This document shows, in pieces, positions 30,765 through 37,909 of a DNA stretch of 37,909 nucleotides. The notes below the pieces were generated by a model. The model made no database searches and had not been told where the DNA came from. It saw only the letters and a program-made list of their open reading frames with translations. Source of the stretch: Capniomyces stellatus (Eukaryota > Kickxellomycota > Harpellomycetes > Harpellales > Legeriomycetaceae); contig LUVW01000052.1 of assembly GCA_001661515.1 (NCBI GenBank), forward strand, positions 1,147 to 39,055, written 5' to 3'. Numbering within the stretch: the first letter of the stretch is position 1; every line of letters begins with the position of its first letter. A program made the position numbers and the translations under genes.

Positions 30765-31790
30765 TTACCAAGCCTCGGTATTTCTTGAACCAGTCTGTTC
30801 ATGTTCATATTCAATTTCAACTCTGCGCTTCTTTTTGGATTTGTTGTTGTTGTTGTTTTTGCCATTGCTTTGCTTGGTATTTGCAGGCCGTTTGCCAGTA
30901 GCGTGGCGTTTATTAGCAGCTTCGCCGTCTGACTCGGAATCTGAACCAGCACCGGATTTAGTGTTCAGCTTTGGTTCTTTGTCGTTTGCACTTATGCCAG
31001 CAAATTCTTCAATGTCATCAAAGTCGTCGTCGTCGGAAATGTCAGAGACATACTCTCTTGTGACCTCGTCATCGTCCTCATCCTCGTACTCCTCCTCGTA
31101 CTCCTCTTCATCCTCATCCTCGTCTTCATCATTTCCAAACTCCTTGTTCAGTCCCTCCTCGTTCTCCACCTCGTACTCCTCCTCTGAATCGTCAACCTGT
31201 GCCTCAAGCTGCTCATTGGCAAGAATCTCCTTCCAAACATCCTCATTCACATTCAATGGCATATCTCCATACGCCTTGTTCTTTAGCCTCTCCAACAGCT
31301 GCTTCTCGATCGCCTTGTCCAGTCTTGCAACCGCCTCGGCTCTGATCTCTCTGCTCTTCTCTCTTCGCTCCTGCTTCTTCTTGATTGGAATCAGTGTCGC
31401 TGTGCCCTTCAACTTCAGCTTTCTCATTCTAATCAGATATTGCGTTGTCTTTGTCAGCCGCTGCTTGCACTTGTGGATTATCCACGTTGGCCAATATATC
31501 AGCTCGCTATCTATCAGCTCTAACGCCTTCATGTAATTCTTCGGTAGCTTTACTTTTTCCCACAGCTTCGATGGCAAATGCGCTCTCTCTGCCGTCTTCA
31601 TAAACAGGTACAATGTCCCCTCTATTTCTCTAACCGTTGCGTACTTTGAATTCGCAAGTGGGCATGATTGATGGCTACACAAACCCGTTAAATTGTATTC
31701 ATTTCTACACAACTTGTCCTTGTTTGTCTTTACTCTAAACGAACAAAACTTTGTTCCTATCACCTGCCAAATAATTTCGTCGTTATTCAT
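30765..31790 (-). CDS. MAK16: MAK16, 60S ribosome biogenesis factor
   Basis: The nucleolar protein is part of an early pre-60S particle and is needed for 25S/5.8S rRNA maturation; in yeast it is also needed for killer-virus maintenance. The single-exon 341-residue product starts [19 protein letters not shown] and contains the family hallmark [37 protein letters not shown] and a Mak16 domain around [17 protein letters not shown] long Asp/Glu tract (about 199-262) follows, and the basic end has [13 protein letters not shown], as in animal and yeast MAK16. Four cysteines at the N-terminus are conserved in the family. The acidic tract makes antisense frames look open (30835-31536 +), which are not genes. 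Identity and ends are secure. Confidence 0.95.
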   Translation of the reverse strand: MNNDEIIWQVIGTKFCSFRVKTNKDKLCRNEYNLTGLCSHQSCPLANSKYATVREIEGTLYLFMKTAERAHLPSKLWEKVKLPKNYMKALELIDSELIYWPTWIIHKCKQRLTKTTQYLIRMRKLKLKGTATLIPIKKKQERREKSREIRAEAVARLDKAIEKQLLERLKNKAYGDMPLNVNEDVWKEILANEQLEAQVDDSEEEYEVENEEGLNKEFGNDEDEDEDEEEYEEEYEDEDDDEVTREYVSDISDDDDFDDIEEFAGISANDKEPKLNTKSGAGSDSESDGEAANKRHATGKRPANTKQSNGKNNNNNKSKKKRRVEIEYEHEQTGSRNTEAW

Positions 31791-32561
31791 CTTTTATTCT
31801 ATTTCTTTCTCTTTTTGATCCCCTCTTGGTTCTGTAAAAGATTGTCTGGATCTATCTAAATCTACTCCCAGCTAATCCACAATCTACAAGTATATCTTTA
31901 TCTTGTTCTCAGTCTGTGTATGTGTTATCGCCCCTATTAAATGCGTTTTTTTCTATCCCACTCGCTCACTCTTGATTCCTTTTATTCACAAGTGCCTTTT
32001 ATTCTTTTCTTTTGATATTTCTGGCTTTTGATATTTGACTTTGAGTCTTGAGTTTGATCCCTAGCTTTATAATATCTACTTTTATATACTCTATCCACAA
32101 GCTAATCACAAATAATAAATCAATCTTTGATACTCTCTTTCTTTGCTTTTGGTGAAATTGGCTAATTGTTGCAACTTGAATCGTTGGGCAGTGTATTATC
32201 CAAACTAGAACCTTGACTTAATTTCATTCTTTGAATCAGTTTTGCGTTTAAAAAAAATTTTATTGTGAATTTATTTTTTGGTGTGTAAAATTTTTTTTTA
32301 TGATTTATGTAAATAACTAAATTTAAAGAAAAACGATTCGAATTTCCCATTCGGTGTAGTTATTAAACTCTGATTTGTTAAAGCTTCTCTAAAGAAATTT
32401 GTAAACTCTTTTTTTCTTCCAACCAGAGGATATTCAACGCAATAGACATCGCCCCTCCAATATACCCATATACCAGCACACAACACGACCAAAACGTCTT
32501 ACCATCTGTATTACATACTGATAAAGATACCAAGAGATGTAAAACCACACAGCTAGCGCTA
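31791..32561. other. MAK16 upstream region and intergenic sequence
   Basis: T/C-rich sequence immediately upstream of MAK16 (31790-32080) gives way to AT-rich DNA. No gene is seen; minus-strand frames at 32298-32646 are overlapping, Trp/Cys-rich and partly repeat-derived. Confidence 0.45.
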
Positions 32562-32637
32562 CACACCAATTAGAAATATCACACCAATCCACAATATCAC
32601 ACCAATTCACAATACCACACCAATACACAATACCATT
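32562..32637. repeat. 18-bp tandem repeat (CACACCAATNNACAATAT)n
   Basis: Four head-to-tail 18-bp units differ at only a few positions, chiefly positions 10-11 and the last base. They are noncoding and lie about 770 bp upstream of MAK16. Confidence 0.8.
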
Positions 32638-34202
32638 ATAAAACACATCACAGTACGGGTAATTGTATCAGTACTACTGGTCAATATCAACCACATCCCC
32701 TTCATCAGCTATAATTTGTACTCGGTGGCATGTGCCAGGAATAAGCATGCCTTACTCTTCTGATGTATACACAGCATCTTATTATAAAATATTCTCCAGA
32801 AGCTACATATCGTGGTTGCGATTTTGCTCTTACACACCACAAAAAAGAACTTGAGCAAATGTGTAATTCAATTTTTAATAAAACAAAAAAAAAGTAATTT
32901 CAATAATAAAAAATATTAAAAAAAATGTAGCTTTGGCTTATTATTCTAAGCTCCGTAGATGCAATTGTTTTATGTTAGCGTACTGCACCGCAGACACGGT
33001 ATATACTAGTTCAAGTCACACCCGACTTGTAAGCAAAATGGATGATATTGAATGCTTTAAAGCAAACACAAATATCAACAAGTTGGAACATGCATTTAGA
33101 ACCATTTCACTAAGGGCGATCAATTTGTTTAATTTCTTAATTTTTAATGTTAAACCAGGCCTAAGATTATTGATTCGTAAATTCTCATTGGACAAATTGT
33201 AAAACCGAAATATTGTTTTGTGGTATTCTAGATAAATTTCTTTCCAGCTGTAGTACTAATTCGCCAGTGCTATATTAACAATATCGAAGATATGATCTGC
33301 AAAGTTTCTGCGCATCTCGGTACAAGCCCAAGTGCGTTTTTCAACGGACCCCTATGTCCAATATAGCTTTTCTTAAAGCTTACACGCATAATAACTATCC
33401 CAACCTTAGGTCTAAACTGTGTCTATATTTTGTATTTTTTATTGAAATGTGTGTCTATATTTTGATTTTGATTTTCACACATCATTAAGACTGTTCTTAT
33501 TTCACTCTAAGGTCTTAAACCACCATCAAGCATTATTAATGCTTGTAGACATAAAGCAGAGTAAAATTCCTCTACGGCTTTTAATAGTAGAAAACGACTA
33601 CTAATGTATATCCCTAGCTCAGTAAAAGTACTATTGAAAATCAAAAGCGAGAAAACAAAAAAAAAAAAATGACCCAAAAGCGTAGAAAAGCAGTACCATC
33701 AAAACTTTAACATTCCTCTTTTAGAAATAAAATAAAATAGTAGTCTTCACTTTATTAGCAAGAAAATATCTTGGCCATCAACAATTATATAGACCATTAT
33801 AGAATACTATACATTAATAAACCTTATCATAGGACTCAAAATCTGGCTTTCGGTACACCGAGGAGCTACACCAAAACAGGCTGATATACACACAAAGACA
33901 CCAGCATCCCTTAGTATATACCACTCGAATTTCAAAAAAACACCCAGCTGTTTTCTTGGCAAAAAGCTAAAGGTAAAACACACCCGCAGTTTACTAGTCT
34001 GACTCGCCGGTATACATACAGCGCAGCAGCTATTTTTATGTAAAATAAAGATATACAGAATATATTTCAATAAACAAAAAAATACATGGAATACAACTAA
34101 CCACAAAAGTACATTTACAGTTGAATATATAGGAAAAGGCATACGATACAGAGTCATAGCAAAACATCTGGCAGAAACATCCAGAGAACTAATAGAGACC
34201 AA
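32638..34202. other. Intergenic region upstream of the aquaporin gene
   Basis: No gene was recognised. Frames at 32663-32854 (+), 32933-33202 (+) and 33807-34244 (-) have unusual composition and no family. A perfect hairpin CAAGCAT-TATTA-ATGCTTG lies at about 33528-33546, and a long A-run near 33656-33669. Confidence 0.45.
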
Positions 34203-34210
34203 TATATAAG
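34203..34210 (+). promoter_or_regulatory. TATA box of the aquaporin-like gene
   Basis: TATATAAG lies about 60 bases before the ATG at 34265, with no ATG between them. Confidence 0.35.
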
Positions 34211-34264
34211 CACATACAAAAGCGCAGTGATAAGAAACAAACAAAAGTATTGAAAAATAGGAAA

Positions 34265-35209
34265 ATGGAGAAAATGGAAAGAGTAGATCCGTACTTTAAA
34301 AAAAGGTCAAAGCTATATGTCGACTTTAGGGTATGCTTGGTGGAATTATTAGGAACAATGATATTTACAACATTTGGACTATGCGTTACACTAGCATTAT
34401 ATACACAAAGCGAGCCCTTAAAGTTCAACAAAGCCCCAAAAGCAAGTGGAGTAGTCACAGGAGTATCAGACTTGATGAAAGGGTTTGGATGGGCAATGGG
34501 TGCAATGCTTGGCATGTACATCCCAGTAGGCATCTATAGAAGCCACTTGAACCCAGTTGTGACAATATCTCAGGCTATATTCAGAAAGTATCCGTGGAGA
34601 AGAGTGCCATTTATGATATTTTCACAGTTTGTAGGTGCCGCACTTGGTGCCTGTTTGGCTTACTCCAACTACTCATCAAGGCTTAATCTTGCTTTAAGAT
34701 TAAAGGACGAAAGCAACATAAAAGCGGGTGGAATAATTTCTGTATTTAACAGCAGAATAGTTGAGGGGATGACAAGTAGAATATACATTGTCAATTTCGT
34801 TGGCTCAGCGCTTTTGTTATTAGGGTACTTTGCTATAACCGATAGAAGGCAGCTACTATTCCGCCCTGTGGTACCTGTATCCATCGGTCTGCTTATTCTG
34901 GCTCTAGATCTTTCAATAGGAAACAGCGTCTCGTCAACACTCAATCCTTGTATCGAAACCACTACATACTTTGTAGAAAGAATCATATACTATTTAAACA
35001 AGAGCAGCCTGAAACCCATCAACATGGCCACAAACAACGATATCAAAACCATCTTTATAGGACTAGTAGTCTGCCCCACATTGGGTGGCATCCTTGGGAG
35101 CATGATCTTTGAGTTAATTAGACCACCACGAGCTGTTATAGAGATCCCCAATGAACCCGTAGACTATAGCGAGCTGGTTGACGATGAGGAGATCCCAGCG
35201 AGCAGATGA
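34265..35209 (+). CDS. Divergent aquaporin/aquaglyceroporin (MIP family)
   Basis: The 314-residue protein has about six membrane segments (near 23-46, 70-90, 113-133, 172-192, 201-219, 262-285) and two half-helix loops in the MIP arrangement. Loop B reads SHLNPVVT (NPV at 96-98) after a glycerol-facilitator-like GMYIPVGIYR; loop E reads TLNPCIE (NPC at 227-229). SQFVGAALGA after loop B is family-typical. Both NPA boxes have a changed third residue, and the Arg that normally follows the second box in the aromatic/arginine filter is Ile (230). The pore is therefore likely altered, so water/glycerol transport cannot be assumed. The start is the ATG at 34265; the frame runs 15 bases further up but only to a TTG. 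The C-terminal tail is acidic and cytosolic. It is intronless, with upstream sequence holding a TATATAAG. Confidence 0.8.
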   Translation: MEKMERVDPYFKKRSKLYVDFRVCLVELLGTMIFTTFGLCVTLALYTQSEPLKFNKAPKASGVVTGVSDLMKGFGWAMGAMLGMYIPVGIYRSHLNPVVTISQAIFRKYPWRRVPFMIFSQFVGAALGACLAYSNYSSRLNLALRLKDESNIKAGGIISVFNSRIVEGMTSRIYIVNFVGSALLLLGYFAITDRRQLLFRPVVPVSIGLLILALDLSIGNSVSSTLNPCIETTTYFVERIIYYLNKSSLKPINMATNNDIKTIFIGLVVCPTLGGILGSMIFELIRPPRAVIEIPNEPVDYSELVDDEEIPASR

Positions 35210-35812
35210 TCGCTTATTATTACCTTTAATTATATATAATCACACCATCAACACCTTCAACATATATAGACACCTTATGATTTATATTTAGATAATGACA
35301 CATTTAACCAAAAACAAAATTGAGAAAAAAACGTTGATCATTTAAACTATTTGCCAGCACTTTATTATTCAGGAATATAGACTAATATATGTCAATGTAC
35401 CACAAGTATCGCCGAATGGTGCTAACTTTGCAGCGTGAGATGTATAAAATTAGAAGAAATAGCCTCAATACTTGTAACCCAGTCGTAAATTTAAAAGTCT
35501 GGTGTAGAAAATACAAAAGTCACTGGCCACTAGCAGGTCTATATTGTATTACGTATAACACTGTGTACAAATAATTAGCTAAAGTATCTACATGGTATTT
35601 ACAGAAAAAAAGAAAAAAACTAGCACAAGAAAAAACGATGCACCATAGAGGCAAATATGGGTACTACTTTGGCTAGTGTTATTGTGTACTAGCAAGCAAA
35701 AGCGTCTGTGTACTGACATCAAAGAAAAAAAGTTTCAACATCAGCTATACAACCCAACCCCCAAGCTCATAAATTGTCTACTGAATCCGAAAATTATCAG
35801 ACCGATATTGCT
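35210..35812. other. Convergent intergenic region between the aquaporin and Alba genes
   Basis: AT-rich. A 61-codon frame at 35389-35574 has ordinary composition but no homologue known to me and no support; it was not called. No other structure is seen. Confidence 0.45.
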
Positions 35813-36485
35813 CTATTGATTAAGCCTAAGCCTAATAACAATAAAAGGCTTCTCGCTGCTGATCGACAAGCTCTTTGGTAAATCATCACTGTTCTCGTCG
35901 CCTGAATCAACATTTTCCGGGAAAACTTGGCTTTTGTTTTTACCCCTACGACTTCTTTTCTTGATATTCTGATCGAGTGCATCTTCATTGATTAGAATAT
36001 GCGTGGAATCGGATCCAGAAAGTTGTAAATCACAGCCTTCATCCTTGCTTTTAAGCACTAAACCGATTTCTATGCCAGAACTCAACTTGTCACCAAACTT
36101 TCGACTCAGTATTTCGTTAATAGTCACCGCCTTTGTAGTCATTGCGCCTTCGCCTTTTATTGAAGCATAACCATTGCTTTGCTAATGACACACAGCAAAG
36201 TAAGTGAAGTAAGAAGAATTCAATATAAAAATTGCCATTTGTTTGGAGTTAAATGACTGAAAGTAAAATAAAACCTACCAGTGCTGTCTCTAGCTCCTCA
36301 ATTAGCTTTGACAATGGCTTTTTTGCCGTGACTCTGAATTCCGAATCATTCTTACAAGTATTCTGCATTCTCCAATAATTGAATTTGATCTAAATAGAAT
36401 CAAGCCAGAAAACTATGAGTTTAGCTTCCAAAACCACACTGCAAAATTGGATAGTGAAAAGAAGAAAAAAAGCTACCAAGTCCAT
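35813..36485 (-). CDS. Alba-domain protein, Rpp25-like (RNase P/MRP or RNA-binding)
   Basis: The model joins 36485-36477, 36389-36279 and 36181-35813 on the minus strand into 162 residues. Introns are GTAGCT...TTTAG (87 bp) and GTAGGT...ATTAG (97 bp), both phase 0. The Alba fold is recognised from FRVTAKKPLSKLIEELETAL, then YASIKGEGAMTTKAVTINEIL, where animal Rpp25 has GxGxATTKTVTxAEIL, and later HILINEDALDQN, like Rpp25's final strand. Family members bind RNA or DNA, and Rpp25/Rpp20 pairs bind the P3 stem of RNase P/MRP RNA. A basic patch KKRSRRGKNK follows. The 9-nt first exon (MDL) is inferred because the frame is open to a good acceptor and an MDL+IKFNYWR start resembles the short leader before the Alba core. 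If it is wrong, the start is the ATG at 36368 and the protein has 152 residues. The second exon/third exon join is secure. Confidence 0.75.
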
Positions 36486-37909
36486 TATAGATCAAAATTT
36501 AGAAAAGTTTGACAAATAAACTGTTTTGTTTAAATTGTAGACTCAAAGTTCAGCCAATAGCAGTAACTTGGACTCAACAGCACATTTTACATTTTCAAAG
36601 CAACTAAAGCAGAAACACTTCAAGTTAAGAAAAGCTAAAGTACAAAAAGTTAGCAAGAGCAATATACTTTTACAAGATGGGTCAATCTTGTCTAATAAGG
36701 CAACAAGGATGCGGCAGGTTGGGCTATCCACTAGTATACTGATTCATAAGACAAAAAACTGAAATAATGTTCCAAATGATTATCGAGTTGGACAAATAAT
36801 GAGTAAATGTTGAGAATTAAAAAAACACAATTACCGGCTCCAACACCACTGAAGACCATATTTGTATCAAAATACGATAAACAAGGAACAAGTGTCATTC
36901 AAACACACATACTCGAGAAAGTAAAATGGCGCATTTAGAGATCTCAAAGATGGAAAACATCGACTTGTAGCCTGGAATCTAAAACCAAGTTATAGAATTA
37001 GGTGCATCGATTGAAGTTTATGAATATTATGACAAAAAAAAACCTGGATTTGGGTAAATCACAAGGACGGATTAGTGACGAGGAAGGCATGAATTGTGCA
37101 AAAAAAAAACACATGGAAACATTTTAGATGGGTTGTTGTTTGGTAAATGGAAGCGTTAAAATCGGCCACTAACATTGGCCAAAAGAGCAACTGAGTTTTA
37201 TATAATAAGCTTTTTTTTCTTTAGCCAGAAAATACAAGCCAAAAATGAAGCGATTTTGTTTGTTAGTAAAATCAAACAAAGTAAAAGCAAGAAAAAGAGA
37301 AAAGTAAAAAGTGAAAAGAGAAAAGTGAAAAGTGAAAAAGCAAGAAAATTAAGCAAATAAATTGTCGAGAAAAGTTTCAATTCAAACAATTTACGTTTTA
37401 GAGCAAAAAGGAAAAAAAAATTGAACAGAATAAAACAGAAGCAGAAGCAGAACAGGACTCTAAAATAAAATGAAATAAAACAGTGTTGTGGGTGAGTTTA
37501 TTGTTCGTTTTAGCCCACCTATACTTTAAACAGTAAAAGAAAAGAAAAAGAAAAACAAAAGACAAGATGGTAAAAGAAAGAAAAAGAAATCTCGGTCAAC
37601 AACAGCTTTTGACTGTTCGGTAGGAATCTTTAAGAAAAAAAGGATGTACCTGGCAGTCTCACCACCTGGACCGTTTAACATTGCAGTGCTACTAGGCTGT
37701 AGCAACACGTTGGAGCTAGACGCATGACAACAGATTAGCACTGAACGAGATCTTGGCCACCTTTGAAGCAGGTTTGAGCAATTTGAGAGAAATGAGGTGT
37801 CCTTGTAACAAGGCACGTGGTGCTAACATGTGGGTGGATCTCAAGGCTGGGCAGGTGAAAGAAGGATTTCAGGTTTGAAGGGAGAGGAATAACAAAAGGT
37901 AGAAGGGAA
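36486..37909. other. Unresolved right end, possible fragments of a spliced gene
   Basis: No gene could be built. Coding-like pieces: a 71-codon open stretch at about 36541-36762 (+) after a TTGTAG; a minus stretch about 36916-36982 flanked by TTTTAG and GTATGT, reading IPGYKSMFSIFEISKCAILLSR with splice-like ends; and a less AT-rich stretch at 37600-37860 with minus frames MLAPRALLQGHLISLKLLK (from 37831) and AMLNGPGGETARY. Frames change between them, so introns, errors or decay must be assumed. A + frame at 37175-37360 is Lys-rich low complexity and was discounted. Confidence 0.3.

Noticed and set aside
30835..31536. 233-codon + frame rich in Ser
   Set aside because: Antisense to the acidic tract of MAK16 (GAG/GAC codons read backwards as CTC/GTC/TCC).
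33807..34244. 145-codon minus-strand frame upstream of the aquaporin gene
   Set aside because: Starts at a non-ATG codon, is Cys/Phe/Leu-rich without pattern, and covers the likely promoter and leader of the aquaporin gene.
36415..36519. Small + frame starting MSLASKTTLQNW before the 36541-36762 open stretch
   Set aside because: It overlaps the inferred Alba first intron. The only way to join it to the following stretch is a 34-bp intron, too short and out of frame.
37645..37665. GTACCTGGCAG resembling the 5' end of U1 snRNA
   Set aside because: The donor sites in this window are mostly GTAAG, which needs CTTAC in U1; that is absent here, and no U1-like stem loops or Sm site follow.
1..37909. 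tRNA genes, rRNA genes and CRISPR arrays
   Set aside because: A by-eye scan for B-box-like GGTTCGA with matching acceptor stems, rRNA blocks and regular spaced repeats found none. tRNAscan-SE would be decisive for tRNAs.

Overview
The window looks like nuclear DNA from an AT-rich, early-diverging fungus. The genes are small to medium in size and carry short introns of about 90-200 bp with GTAAG-type donors and TAG/AAG acceptors. Fungus-type housekeeping proteins (MAK16, MTC1, GDP-mannose pyrophosphorylase) sit beside a cobalamin-dependent methylmalonyl-CoA mutase, an enzyme absent from the best-known Dikarya but found in early-branching fungi. A tandem pacifastin-like protease-inhibitor protein makes an arthropod-associated lineage (for example Kickxellomycotina/Harpellales) attractive. 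That placement is inference; no marker gene proves it.

Layout, left to right. 1-404: 3' end of an acidic-repeat protein (+). About 711-958: 3' tail of a LINE retrotransposon. 2669-4081: three-exon gene for a stand-alone SRA1-domain protein (+). 4082-7521: a 3.4 kb non-coding stretch, strongly purine-rich on the + strand from about 5.4 kb. 7522-8858: three-exon GDP-mannose pyrophosphorylase (+). 9211-11731: four-exon methylenetetrahydrofolate reductase (-), convergent with it. 11732-19253: a 7.5 kb gene-poor stretch with minisatellites, a nested hairpin and a few weak small ORFs. 19254-19958: secreted Thr/Val-rich repeat protein (+). About 20323-21290: stacked LINE fragments. 22691-24355: secreted protein of 11 complete pacifastin-like domains plus a degenerate one (+). 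24751-26172: MTC1 (-). 26599-29046: methylmalonyl-CoA mutase (-), with a first exon supplying a mitochondrial presequence. 30765-31790: MAK16 (-). 34265-35209: divergent aquaporin/glycerol-facilitator (+). 35813-36485: Alba/Rpp25-type nucleic-acid-binding protein (-), probably with a 9-nt first coding exon. 36486-37909: unresolved, possibly part of a further spliced gene.

Functional themes: one-carbon and propionate metabolism (MTHFR, methylmalonyl-CoA mutase), cell-wall sugar-nucleotide supply (GDP-mannose), ribosome/RNA biology (MAK16, Alba/Rpp25), and an extracellular pair at 19.2-24.4 kb. The two secreted proteins of that pair share a short VTKCKP module just after the signal peptide but carry unrelated repeat arrays behind it. 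The most novel content is the pacifastin-like array, with three nucleotide-identical 120-bp units, and this shared-leader secreted pair. The aquaporin with altered NPA boxes comes next.

Exon boundaries were read by eye from frame, splice consensus and family alignment from memory. No database search was run.
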